Below, in pieces: positions 34,768 to 43,344 of a stretch of DNA of 64,000 nt. The position numbers and the translations under genes are program-made. The stretch spans positions 1 to 64,000 of the forward strand of contig CACDYR010000003.1 of the NCBI GenBank assembly GCA_902557155.1, in the 5' to 3' direction. Every line of letters begins with the position of its first letter. Position 1 is the stretch's first letter. The notes beneath the pieces were generated by a model. It made no database searches. It worked only from the letters and a program-made list of their open reading frames with translations, and was not told where the DNA came from. This stretch comes from an uncultured Pelagibacteraceae bacterium (GTDB lineage Bacteria > Pseudomonadota > Alphaproteobacteria > Pelagibacterales > Pelagibacteraceae).

Positions 34768-35679
34768 ATGCTTTCAAACAAAGAAATTGTCTGTCCAAAT
34801 AACTTATTAGATTTAGCTCATAAAAAAAAAGGAGTTAAAGTTGCAGTTGTAAATGCTGGTAAACCTTTGCCTATGTTATCCGTTCAAGACGCGGTTAATG
34901 AAAATTTAATTGAGCCCATATTTATTGGTCATGAAGTAGAAATTCAAAAATGTGCTGAAGATATTAAATGGGATATTTCAAAATACGAGCTTATTCATGA
35001 GCCTGTGGAAAATGATACTGCTAAAATTGCTGCTAAATTAGCAAGTGAAGGCAAGGTGCAAATAATAGTGAAAGGCCATATTCATACAGATGTGCTTATG
35101 AAAGAAGTGCTTAAACGTGAATATAATTTATTGGGAAAAACAAGATTAAGTCATATCTGGCATATGACTATCAGTAAAGACGATAAGCCATTAATTATTA
35201 CTGATGGAGCATTAAATGTTTTACCAAATGTTAAAACAAAAATGCATATTCTTAAGAATGTCGTTAATTTTTCAAATAGAATAGGAATAGATAGACCAAA
35301 AATATCTGTATTATCTGCAACAGAAGAAGTCTTAGAAAGTGTCCCAAGTTCTATTGAGGCTGCAGAAATTACAAAATTAGCTAAAGAAGAAAATTTAAAT
35401 GCTGACGTATTTGGCCCTTTGGCATTTGACAACAGTATTTCAAAAAAATCAGCAGCAATAAAAGGAATTAAAAATTTAGTTGCTGGTGAGGCGGATGTAT
35501 TGTTAGTGCCGAGTGTAGAAACTGGGAATGCTTTAGTAAAAATGCTCATATATTTTAGTGGTGCATGTGCCGCAGGAGTTGTGGTGGGGGGAAAAGTGCC
35601 GGTGGTAATAACTAGTAGATCTGATGAAGCTCAAGCGCGATTAGCTTCTATTGCAGCTGCCGTTGTTGCATTAGATTAA
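34768..35679 (+). CDS. pta: Phosphate acetyl/butyryltransferase
   Basis: 303 residues, soluble. 'VKVAVVNAGKPLPMLSVQDAV', 'ANDTAKIAAKLASEG'-like helix and 'VLLVPSVETGNALVKMLIYFSGACAAGVVVGGKVPVVITSRSD' match the Pta/Ptb superfamily C-terminal catalytic domain. It converts acetyl phosphate and CoA to acetyl-CoA, which would be the entry to central metabolism for the acetyl phosphate formed from sulfoacetaldehyde by Xsc. No acetate kinase gene is adjacent. Butyryl specificity cannot be excluded. Lies 75 bp before the HisD-like gene on the same strand. Confidence 0.8.
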   Translation: MLSNKEIVCPNNLLDLAHKKKGVKVAVVNAGKPLPMLSVQDAVNENLIEPIFIGHEVEIQKCAEDIKWDISKYELIHEPVENDTAKIAAKLASEGKVQIIVKGHIHTDVLMKEVLKREYNLLGKTRLSHIWHMTISKDDKPLIITDGALNVLPNVKTKMHILKNVVNFSNRIGIDRPKISVLSATEEVLESVPSSIEAAEITKLAKEENLNADVFGPLAFDNSISKKSAAIKGIKNLVAGEADVLLVPSVETGNALVKMLIYFSGACAAGVVVGGKVPVVITSRSDEAQARLASIAAAVVALD

Positions 35680-35754
35680 TTCTAAGTTAAGCAAACCTAT
35701 TGAATTCGTAGCTTTTATACTCTATTAAAGAGGCTCAAAAAAAAGGAAGCGATA

Positions 35755-37041
35755 ATGGCAATACAATATTTAAAAAAATCACCAAAAACATCTTCAACAG
35801 ATGACACCAAAACAAGAGAAATAGTTGAAAATATTTTAAAAGATATTGAAAAAACAAAAGAGGAAGGTTGTAAAGAGCTTTCAAAAAAATTTGATAAATT
35901 TGAGGGTGATGTAATCGTTTCCAAAGAAAAAATTGAAGAGATTAAAAAAAGTTTAGATCAAAAAACTAAAGATGATGTTCAGTTTTCACATGAAAGAGTC
36001 AGAAAGTTTGCAGAAGCCCAATTAAAAAATTATGGACAAGATTTTGAAGTTGAGCTTTCTAAAGGTTTGTATGCTGGTCAAAAATTAATTCCTGTAAATA
36101 CTGCTGGATGTTATGTTCCTGCTGGTAGATATGCACATATTGCTTCTGCTGTGATGAGTGTAACAACTGCAAAAGTTGCTGGTGTTAAAAATATTCTTGT
36201 ATGTAGCTCACCAAAACCAGGTGTTGGAGTTCATCCTACTATTGTTTATACAGCTGACCTGTGTGGTGCTGATGTAATAATGAACTTAGGTGGAGTACAA
36301 GCAATTGCAGCTATGACAAATGGTTTATTTGGAAATGCGCCTGCTGATATTTTAGTAGGTCCAGGTAATCAATTTGTTGCTGAAGCAAAAAGAATTTTAT
36401 TTGGTAAAGTTGGAATAGATTTATTTGCAGGTCCAACTGAAATTGCAATAATCGCTGATGAAACTGCTGATCCAGAAATTGTAGCAGTAGATTTAGTTGG
36501 TCAAGCTGAGCATGGCTATAATTCACCTGCTTGGTTATACACTACAAGTAAAGAACTAGCAGAAAAGGTAATGAAAAGAGTTCCAGAATTAATTGCTGAA
36601 TTACCAGAATTACCAAGAACAAATGCTGAGGCAGCTTGGAGAGATTATGGTGAAGTGGTGTTATGTGATACTGATGAAGAGATGGCTACTATTAGTGATG
36701 AGTATGCACCTGAGCACTTAGAGGTACAAACAAAGAATTTAGATTGGTTCCACAACAGATTAAAAAATTATGGTTCTTTATTTGTTGGTGAAGAAACAAC
36801 TGTTGCTTATGGAGATAAATGTTCAGGAACAAATCATATTTTACCTACAAAAGGAGCTGGAAGATATACAGGTGGTTTATTTGTTGGAAAATTTATCAAA
36901 ACACTAAGTTTCCAAAGAATGACAAAAGAATCTACAGAATTAGTTGGAGCTGCAGCTGCAAGACTTTCAAGATACGAAGGTATGGAAGCACATGCAAGAA
37001 CTGGTGACGTAAGATTGAAAAAATACGGATATACAGGTTAA
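35755..37041 (+). CDS. HisD-like dehydrogenase, candidate sulfopropanediol 3-dehydrogenase
   Basis: 428 residues. Histidinol-dehydrogenase fold with metal-site elements kept: 'VGQAEHGYNSPAWL' (Gln/His), 'EYAPEHLEVQT' and 'GMEAHARTGD' near the C-terminus. 'YGDKCSGTNHILPTKGAGRYTGG' is also family-like. It is a lone gene without other his genes, and the opening 'MAIQYLKKSPKT' resembles HpsN, the HisD relative that oxidises (R)-2,3-dihydroxypropanesulfonate (DHPS) to sulfolactate. Either HisD or HpsN activity is possible; context (pta, taurine genes nearby) leans to a sulfonate or other polyol. RBS AAGGAAG precedes the ATG. Confidence 0.75.
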   Translation: MAIQYLKKSPKTSSTDDTKTREIVENILKDIEKTKEEGCKELSKKFDKFEGDVIVSKEKIEEIKKSLDQKTKDDVQFSHERVRKFAEAQLKNYGQDFEVELSKGLYAGQKLIPVNTAGCYVPAGRYAHIASAVMSVTTAKVAGVKNILVCSSPKPGVGVHPTIVYTADLCGADVIMNLGGVQAIAAMTNGLFGNAPADILVGPGNQFVAEAKRILFGKVGIDLFAGPTEIAIIADETADPEIVAVDLVGQAEHGYNSPAWLYTTSKELAEKVMKRVPELIAELPELPRTNAEAAWRDYGEVVLCDTDEEMATISDEYAPEHLEVQTKNLDWFHNRLKNYGSLFVGEETTVAYGDKCSGTNHILPTKGAGRYTGGLFVGKFIKTLSFQRMTKESTELVGAAAARLSRYEGMEAHARTGDVRLKKYGYTG

Positions 37042-37043
37042 TT

Positions 37044-38300
37044 TTAATTTAACACTAAGTCTAAATAAAGAGCTGCTGACCAAGAAAAATTCTTGGCCCC
37101 CATAGGTTTAGCATTTTTTCGGGTATAATATTCGTGAAAACCATTTGCCTCTATCATTTGTATCGTTTTTCTTTTAATTTTTTTTGAAAAAGAATTGTCT
37201 TTATTCATTAATCCTTTGTAAATAAACCAATTACAGTTCACCCAAATCGGACCCCTCCAATACCTTTTTTCCTCAAAACTTTTATGATTGGGTTTAATTG
37301 AAGAAAAAAAATATTTATCATTTTTATTATGATTTTTAAGACTTTTAATTAATTTCTTATTAATTAAATTGTTATTTAAATCTGCAAAAAGTATAAAATA
37401 ATTTGTAATCGAAGGTACATAAATTTTTTTCTTATTTCTTAAATCCTTTGAAAAAAAACTTCCTTTTTTTTTATCATATAATTTTAGTATTTTTTTTTCT
37501 GTAACTTTTACATAATTACTTATTTTAGAACTCTCTAGATTAAACTTATTTAATATTTGAATAAGATCTTTGTTAGCCTTTAAAAATAAAGAATTAAATC
37601 CAACATCTACAACATTAAACAAAGAAGATTTAAAAATTTTTTTAGGATTATATTTTTTTTTTCTTAAATTATTCTTAATAGATACATATCTATCATAGTC
37701 TATATTAAGAGGTCTATGATCTGGGTTAACAAGCTTATTATCTGCTCTTTTATATTTTAAATTTTTTTCAATAGTTACTTTTTCCATTGGTTCATCCCAA
37801 ATAGGAGAATTATCATATCCACTTTCCCAAGGATGAAGAATTGAAACTAACCCAGTTTTCTTTGGATCTCTATATTTAATAAACCATTCGTGAAATCTAA
37901 TTATTTTTTTTACAATCTTTTTTACTTCTTTGGTTTGTTTATTGGATATTTTGTTTTTATCTAAAATCAATTTCAAAATGGTTGCTAAAATAGGTGGTTG
38001 AGTAATACCAGATGAATGAATTTTATTACCACAATTCCAAGCAGTATAATTTGGATAATAGTTTGTATTTGTATCATGAAATAATATGTGAGGAACCATG
38101 CCATCTTTCCACTGACCATCTAGCAATGTTGTAATTTCTTTAAGTGCATGGTTTAAATTAAAATAAGAATAACCTAGTGCTATAAACGCAGAGTCCCAAT
38201 TCCATTGAGCTGGATAGAGTTTATTATTTGTTGGTAAAGTGTACCCTTTTCTTCTGTTGCCTAATAAAGTTTTCTGAGCCTTATTAATTAAATTTCTCAT
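37044..38300 (-). CDS. GH63-like glycoside hydrolase (glucosyl-/mannosylglycerate hydrolase type), cytosolic
   Basis: 418 residues, no signal peptide. 'LYPAQWNWDSAFIALGYS', 'DGQWKDGMVPHILFH', 'GITQPPIL' and 'RYWRGPIWVNCNWF' fit an (alpha/alpha)6 barrel of the GH63 mannosylglycerate/glucosylglycerate hydrolase group; the acidic pair would be the Asp in 'WNWDSAF' and the Glu in 'NGFHEYY'. It is the last gene of the ABC transporter operon, sharing one base with the permease gene. A cytosolic hydrolase next to a sugar importer indicates uptake and cleavage of a glycosylated compatible solute. Trehalase-like activity is a possible alternative. Confidence 0.75.
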   Translation of the reverse strand: MRNLINKAQKTLLGNRRKGYTLPTNNKLYPAQWNWDSAFIALGYSYFNLNHALKEITTLLDGQWKDGMVPHILFHDTNTNYYPNYTAWNCGNKIHSSGITQPPILATILKLILDKNKISNKQTKEVKKIVKKIIRFHEWFIKYRDPKKTGLVSILHPWESGYDNSPIWDEPMEKVTIEKNLKYKRADNKLVNPDHRPLNIDYDRYVSIKNNLRKKKYNPKKIFKSSLFNVVDVGFNSLFLKANKDLIQILNKFNLESSKISNYVKVTEKKILKLYDKKKGSFFSKDLRNKKKIYVPSITNYFILFADLNNNLINKKLIKSLKNHNKNDKYFFSSIKPNHKSFEEKRYWRGPIWVNCNWFIYKGLMNKDNSFSKKIKRKTIQMIEANGFHEYYTRKNAKPMGAKNFSWSAALYLDLVLN

Positions 38301-39493
38301 TAACCTTTCACACTTCCTGCAGTTAGACCACTAACTAGATATTTTTCAAAATAAACAAATATAAATAATACTGGTAATGTTACAACAACTGAGCCTGCCA
38401 TTAAATATTGTCTTGGCGTTTCTGCATCTCCACTTAAATATTGGATAGCCCTTGATAATGTAAATGAATTAGGATTGTCCAAAAACATCAAAGAAAATAA
38501 AAACTCATTCCAAGCAATCATAAAAACATACAGAGCTACAGATGAAATTGCAGGAATGCTCAAGGGAATTATAATTTTTGTTATAATTCCAAACCAACTT
38601 AATTTGTCTAAAATTGCAGCTTCTTCTAATTCTTTTGGTATACTTTTGAAGTATCCTTGTAACATATAAATAGCTACCGGAAGTGTTGTTGCGGTATAGA
38701 CAATCAATAAACCCTCTATTGAATTACGTAAACCTAATTGACTAAATATTGTATACAACGGAATAACAAGAACGATTGCAGGGAACATGTATATTATAAG
38801 AATAGATGTAGACAAAAATGTTTTTCCAAAGAAGTTTAATCTTGCAACTGCATAAGCGGCAGGTATTGCAAAAAGAAGAGTTATAATAACAGTACCTACA
38901 GAAACGATAGTACTAGTCACTATATATTTTCCAAATTTATAAGATTTAAAAATTACAAAATAAGATTTAAATAAATCTTTTATATCTTGTCCAAAATTGA
39001 TACTAAAATCTAAAGGATTCACCAACAAAGCTATTTGTGTTTTGAAACTTGTTATTAACATCATGTAAAATGGAAAAAGTATTACGAAAGAGAAAAATAA
39101 AATTCCAAATAATGTTAAGAAGTCGAACAAAATTACTTGTGTAGAGTGCTCTTCTTTTAAACCTATAAAAGTATATTTGCTAATTTTGTTGGTGAAAAAA
39201 TATAATATTAAAAATACACCCACATTATACCAAATTGGTAATTTTTGTATTAAGAAACCATCGCAAAAAACGAATATGGAAGAAAAAATGATTGATTTAT
39301 AAATTGATTTAATTCTATCACCTACTCCTAAGTGAGCTAATGATATTAAAAAACCAAATATAAAAATTATTTCTATATTAAAACTATTAATGCTTAAACC
39401 TTGCAGTGTTGCTAAAATCTTCCAAATCGAAATTAAAAAAATTAAGAAAAAAGTAGATATCAATGAAAATAATATTGTATTTTTAGTTCTCAT
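38300..39493 (-). CDS. Carbohydrate ABC transporter permease (MalG/AglG type) with N-terminal TM extension
   Basis: 397 residues versus about 280 for typical MalG. Residues about 130-397 are the permease proper: 'FPFYMMLITSFKTQ', coupling loop 'EEAAILDKLSWFGI' and C-terminal 'GLTAGSVKG'. The first 120 residues add around four extra TM helices of unknown purpose. With the next gene it forms the membrane channel for a glycoside. It overlaps the other permease gene by 11 bp. Confidence 0.85.
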   Translation of the reverse strand: MRTKNTILFSLISTFFLIFLISIWKILATLQGLSINSFNIEIIFIFGFLISLAHLGVGDRIKSIYKSIIFSSIFVFCDGFLIQKLPIWYNVGVFLILYFFTNKISKYTFIGLKEEHSTQVILFDFLTLFGILFFSFVILFPFYMMLITSFKTQIALLVNPLDFSINFGQDIKDLFKSYFVIFKSYKFGKYIVTSTIVSVGTVIITLLFAIPAAYAVARLNFFGKTFLSTSILIIYMFPAIVLVIPLYTIFSQLGLRNSIEGLLIVYTATTLPVAIYMLQGYFKSIPKELEEAAILDKLSWFGIITKIIIPLSIPAISSVALYVFMIAWNEFLFSLMFLDNPNSFTLSRAIQYLSGDAETPRQYLMAGSVVVTLPVLFIFVYFEKYLVSGLTAGSVKG

Positions 39494-40742
39494 CTACTCT
39501 CTTTCCTAAAAGTTTAAAATAAAAAAACATAAACATTAAAAGTAATACTACGATTACTATTGAAACAGCTGAGCCCATTCCAATATCTGATATTGCAAAA
39601 CCTTGTTGATAAACATTTATTGGTAAAGTTCTAGTTCCTGATGCTCCTCCTGTTAATAAAAACACGTCCTCAAATTTATTAAAATTCCATATAAATCTAA
39701 TCATGAATAAAATCGAAATTACTGCAGTAATTTGAGGAAGTGTAATATTAAAAAATTTTTGAAAAGGACTTGCTCCATCAACATCAGCAGCCTCATATAG
39801 TTCTTTTGGAATAGCTTGAAGTCTGGCAAGAATAAATAAAAAAGCTAAAGGAAAATATCTCCAGATTTCAAACATTATAACTGTTGTAAGTGCTAACCTT
39901 AATTTAAAATCAAAACCTAAAATACTAATTTCAATATATTTTTGTCCAAGAAGGTTTATTGGGGTTTCAATAATTTGATAATTCAATAATAAGCTATTTA
40001 ACGTCCCACTATTGGGGTCTAGTAGAAGTTCCCAAGTGTAAGCTAAAGCTACAACTGGAGCAACATAAGGAAAAAGTAGAACACTCCTCATAAATGTTCT
40101 TCCATAAAATTTTTGATTTACCATTTGAGCAGTTAAAATACCAAATACTATTGAGCCAACTGTTCCAAAAAATGTGTAATAAAACGTTGTTAGTAGTAAA
40201 TCTATAAATTCATTTTCAAATAAAACTTTTTTAAAGTTTTTAAGAGTAAAGTTAGTATTAAGTAATATATTATCAGATTTCCCATCTAATTTTGGTTTAA
40301 TTGATTTAAGATTTTTTTTGTCTATTTTTGATCCATCATTTGTTTCAAATTTTACCTGAAAATTTTCCCTATATTTAGCTGGCCAATTTCCAAATTCACA
40401 TTTTAAGTTATAATTTTCGTAAGAGCATCTTGGATCTAAATTTTCAATTTCAAAATTTTTTGGAAAATTATCTTGAAAAGAAACATCTCTAATTTCTTGA
40501 ATTAATGAACTATTTCTTAACTTATATAATATTTTTATTTTAGTGGGTTCGTCAGAAATAGATTTTATGATTTTTTTTGCTCTTGGTTCTGGAATTCGAA
40601 TATCTTTTAATTCAACTTCTTTAAAACTAATCCATATATTTGCAAAAATTGGAAATAAAATTATTGAAAAAACCAGAAGGACTGCAGGTAATGTTAGTAT
40701 GTATGCAGTTTTTTTTTCTGTATTTGCTAAAGTGTCATTCAT
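39483..40742 (-). CDS. Carbohydrate ABC transporter permease (MalF/AglF type) with large loop
   Basis: 419 residues. N-terminal TM (about 10-35), then a hydrophilic loop of about 130 residues containing two cysteines, then five TM helices with the coupling loop 'EAADVDGASPFQKFFNITLPQ'. The loop resembles in position the MalF P2 periplasmic domain that contacts the binding protein, although I see no sequence match. The gene follows the binding-protein gene across a terminator-like hairpin. Confidence 0.85.
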   Translation of the reverse strand: MNDTLANTEKKTAYILTLPAVLLVFSIILFPIFANIWISFKEVELKDIRIPEPRAKKIIKSISDEPTKIKILYKLRNSSLIQEIRDVSFQDNFPKNFEIENLDPRCSYENYNLKCEFGNWPAKYRENFQVKFETNDGSKIDKKNLKSIKPKLDGKSDNILLNTNFTLKNFKKVLFENEFIDLLLTTFYYTFFGTVGSIVFGILTAQMVNQKFYGRTFMRSVLLFPYVAPVVALAYTWELLLDPNSGTLNSLLLNYQIIETPINLLGQKYIEISILGFDFKLRLALTTVIMFEIWRYFPLAFLFILARLQAIPKELYEAADVDGASPFQKFFNITLPQITAVISILFMIRFIWNFNKFEDVFLLTGGASGTRTLPINVYQQGFAISDIGMGSAVSIVIVVLLLMFMFFYFKLLGKRVDEN

Positions 40743-40743
40743 A

Positions 40744-40777
40744 AAAAAAGCGGATAATTTATATTATCCGCTTTTTT
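40744..40777 (-). terminator. Strong terminator/attenuator hairpin after the sugar-binding-protein gene
   Basis: AGCGGATAAT pairs perfectly with ATTATCCGCT around a 4-nt loop (TTAT), extended by A6/T6 on both sides, so it has a T-run in either direction. On the minus strand it begins 12 nt after the binding-protein stop and ends 1 nt before the next permease start codon. Partial termination would reduce permease transcription. Confidence 0.85.
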
Positions 40778-40789
40778 AAAAAATTAAAA

Positions 40790-42121
40790 TTAATTGAATT
40801 TAGCTAATGATTTATTAATCATATCAACAGCTTCATCAACATCAATTTGGTCGTCAATATAAAGTCTAGTAATTCTATTTATAAATTGAGAATTTATGAC
40901 TTTTGATGCTCTTGATAGTTCACCTTCTTTAACACCCCATCTATTTGCAGTATCTAAACCAGCTACAATGTTATTAATAACATCTGGGTCATATAGGTCT
41001 GACAGAGGAGCTTTTCTATCAACTCCAACAGGTAGTTTACTCCAAGCTTTTGTGAAAGCTTCAGGGTCACTTGAATTTCCTCTTCTTACTGGAAATTTAC
41101 CTTCTGGAGCTATCGATAATGTACTTGTGTAACCTTCATCCATTGAATACATGATAAATTTTTTAGCTTCATCTGTATCAGCATCAGCTGTTATACCAAA
41201 ATATCTAACATCTGCCCATGCAGCACCTTTTTTATTACTAGGTCCGCTAAAATTAGTTATGAAACCAGTTTTAGAAGCTAGTTCAGGTGATGTAGGATCA
41301 CTGTTAATTGTTGGTGGAGCAGAGTCTCTTAAACCAGCAAGCTCATCCATAATGAACGGAGACCAAATAATCATTGGAGTTTTACCTGCAAAGTAAAGTG
41401 CTCTAGATTGTTTCCAGTACAATTCACCTGGAGGACTTGCTTTTGCAATTACTTTATAAAACTCTAATGCTTCTTTTAGTTTTTTACCTTGTTTCTTGAT
41501 ACCACCCTTTTTAACAATATTAACCCCATTTGCTAAAAGAACGTGCTCTAAAACTTGACTCATGAAATTTTCATCAGTCTTTGTAGCAGCTACAAACCCA
41601 AACATTCCATTTTGTTTTGATAATTTTTCAACTGCAGCTACGATATTTGCATAGCTTGTTGGTGGTGCTAAATCAGCATTTTCAAAAAGATCTTTTCTGT
41701 AAACAACCATTTGTGTCCATCCATCAACTGGAACGGCTGCAATTTTTGATCCCTTCTTAGCCATATTTAGTGCGCCCGGTGCAAATGTATTTTTACCCAA
41801 TTCTTTAACTACATCATCATTGGCATCTACATCTAAAATTCCTGCTTCAGCCCATGGTAATACATATTGTAAAGTATGATAAATTACGTCTGGTAAATCA
41901 CCTGCAGCAGCAGCAGCTGTAGCTCTTGTACCTAGTTCTTTTTCTTCAACCGGAATTACATCAACCTTGATTCCAGTTTTTGCTTCAAAAGCTTTGGCCA
42001 TTTCCTCTTGCTTAGCCATTCGGGCAGGCTGAACTTCTGTAGTCCAAAACTTTATGTCTGCGTAAACAACATTCGAAATAAAAAACGAAATTACGCAAAA
42101 CATTTTTATTATATTTTTCAT
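40790..42121 (-). CDS. Carbohydrate ABC transporter periplasmic binding protein
   Basis: 443 residues. A signal peptide is visible ('MFCVISFFISNVVYADIKFW'). 'MAKAFEAKTGIKVDVIPV', 'LPDVIYHTLQYVLPWAEAGIL' and 'TPMIIWSPFIMDEL' are cluster-1 sugar-binding elements (MalE/AglE type). It lacks a lipobox, so is free in the periplasm. A strong AGGAGG lies just ahead of its ATG and a 17-bp palindrome about 60 bp upstream. The ligand is likely an oligosaccharide or a glycosylated osmolyte, given the GH63-like gene in the operon. Confidence 0.88.
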   Translation of the reverse strand: MKNIIKMFCVISFFISNVVYADIKFWTTEVQPARMAKQEEMAKAFEAKTGIKVDVIPVEEKELGTRATAAAAAGDLPDVIYHTLQYVLPWAEAGILDVDANDDVVKELGKNTFAPGALNMAKKGSKIAAVPVDGWTQMVVYRKDLFENADLAPPTSYANIVAAVEKLSKQNGMFGFVAATKTDENFMSQVLEHVLLANGVNIVKKGGIKKQGKKLKEALEFYKVIAKASPPGELYWKQSRALYFAGKTPMIIWSPFIMDELAGLRDSAPPTINSDPTSPELASKTGFITNFSGPSNKKGAAWADVRYFGITADADTDEAKKFIMYSMDEGYTSTLSIAPEGKFPVRRGNSSDPEAFTKAWSKLPVGVDRKAPLSDLYDPDVINNIVAGLDTANRWGVKEGELSRASKVINSQFINRITRLYIDDQIDVDEAVDMINKSLAKFN

Positions 42122-42143
42122 TTCTCCTCCTATTAATACTCAA

Positions 42144-42171
42144 ACTATATTAAAATGATTCTATTTAGCAA
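42144..42171 (-). promoter_or_regulatory. Candidate sigma-70 promoter for the sugar-binding-protein gene
   Basis: On the minus strand TTGCTA (42171-42166) and TATAGT (42149-42144) are separated by 16 bp. The -10 box ends about 22 bp before the ATG, next to the 17-bp palindrome at 42184-42200. Composition makes chance matches common, so confidence is moderate. Confidence 0.4.
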
Positions 42172-42183
42172 ACACACGAGGGA

Positions 42184-42200
42184 CACATATCAGATATGTG
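42184..42200. promoter_or_regulatory. 17-bp perfect palindrome, candidate operator of the sugar transporter
   Basis: CACATATC-A-GATATGTG is a perfect inverted repeat in the 142-bp spacer between the ATPase gene and the binding-protein gene. It lies 12 bp upstream of a plausible -35 box, a position expected for an activator or an upstream repressor site. No similar palindrome was noticed elsewhere in the window. The remainder of the spacer is AT-rich with a strong SD near its end. Confidence 0.55.
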
Positions 42201-42263
42201 ATTGATACATGCAGATTATTCAAAAAACGGGGGAATATTGAATTTTGTCAATTATAGGTTGTG

Positions 42264-43319
42264 TTATGATTTTACTCTTTTTCCGTTTTCATCAAAAATA
42301 AAAATGTCATTTAGATCAAAACCTATAGAATTTCCTATTTCAACATTGCTTGGGATTTTTGCACTTAATTGATGTTCATCTTTTTTCATATATACAATTT
42401 TTTCATTACCAAGGTTTTCAATTAATTCTATTTCAGGATTAAAAGTAAATTTTGTATTCTGATTTGCCTTTAAGTGTTCGGGCCTAATACCCACAAAATG
42501 TTTTGATTTTTTTAATTTTAAATTATTAAATTGAATATCATTGCCTAACAATTTAATTGTATTTTCTGACACAATATCTTCCTCTTTCACGTCTAAAATA
42601 TTCATTTTTGGTGTTCCAATAAACTGAGCAACAAAAGTATTTGCAGGATCATTATATATTTCTTCAGGAGTACCAACTTGTTCAATATTTCCTTGATTTA
42701 AAATAACTATTCGATCTGCTAATGTCATAGCTTCTACTTGGTCATGAGTTACGTAAATCATATTTGTTTTGATTTGATTATGTAATTTAGATATTTCAAC
42801 TCTCATTTCTGCTCTTAAAGCTGCATCTAAGTTTGATAAAGGTTCGTCAAATAAAAATATTTTTGGATTTCTTGTAATGGCTCTTCCTATCGCCACTCTT
42901 TGTCTTTGACCTCCGGATAATTGTTTTGGTTTTCTCTCTAATAGTTCTTCAATTTTTAGAATTTTTGCAGCCTGCATTACTTTTGTATTGATTTCTTCCT
43001 TTGGTCTTTTTTCAATTTTTAAACCAAAAGACATATTTTCATAAACGTTCATGTGGGGATAAAGAGCGTAAGATTGAAAAACCATTGCAGTTTGACGTTT
43101 TGAAGGATGAAGTTCGTTAATTTTTTGATCATTAATAAAAATTTCACCTTCATCTATTTTTTCTAATCCTGCAATCATTCTTAGAAGAGTTGATTTTCCA
43201 CATCCTGATGGCCCTACCAAAACAAGAAATTCATCCTCTTTACCTAAAAGATTAAAATTTTTAATTATCTTATTAGCACCAAATGATTTATGAACACCAG
43301 TAAATTTTATGTTTGCCAT
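42264..43319 (-). CDS. Carbohydrate ABC transporter ATP-binding protein (MalK/UgpC type)
   Basis: 351 residues. Walker A 'GPSGCGKST', Q-loop 'MVFQSYALYPHMNVYENM', signature 'LSGGQRQR', Walker B 'IFLFDEP' and the switch 'VTHDQVEA' are intact. The C-terminal 110 residues include 'HFVGIRPEHL', the MalK-type regulatory OB fold. It is upstream of the binding-protein gene in the same direction and completes the transporter. Confidence 0.92.
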   Translation of the reverse strand: MANIKFTGVHKSFGANKIIKNFNLLGKEDEFLVLVGPSGCGKSTLLRMIAGLEKIDEGEIFINDQKINELHPSKRQTAMVFQSYALYPHMNVYENMSFGLKIEKRPKEEINTKVMQAAKILKIEELLERKPKQLSGGQRQRVAIGRAITRNPKIFLFDEPLSNLDAALRAEMRVEISKLHNQIKTNMIYVTHDQVEAMTLADRIVILNQGNIEQVGTPEEIYNDPANTFVAQFIGTPKMNILDVKEEDIVSENTIKLLGNDIQFNNLKLKKSKHFVGIRPEHLKANQNTKFTFNPEIELIENLGNEKIVYMKKDEHQLSAKIPSNVEIGNSIGFDLNDIFIFDENGKRVKS

Positions 43320-43344
43320 TTAATTCCTTATCTTTTTAAGAATA

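Noticed and set aside
35755-37041. Annotation as histidine-biosynthetic hisD
   Set aside because: No other his genes adjoin and the N-terminus and context fit the HpsN-type relatives better; I keep it as HisD-like rather than assign histidine synthesis.
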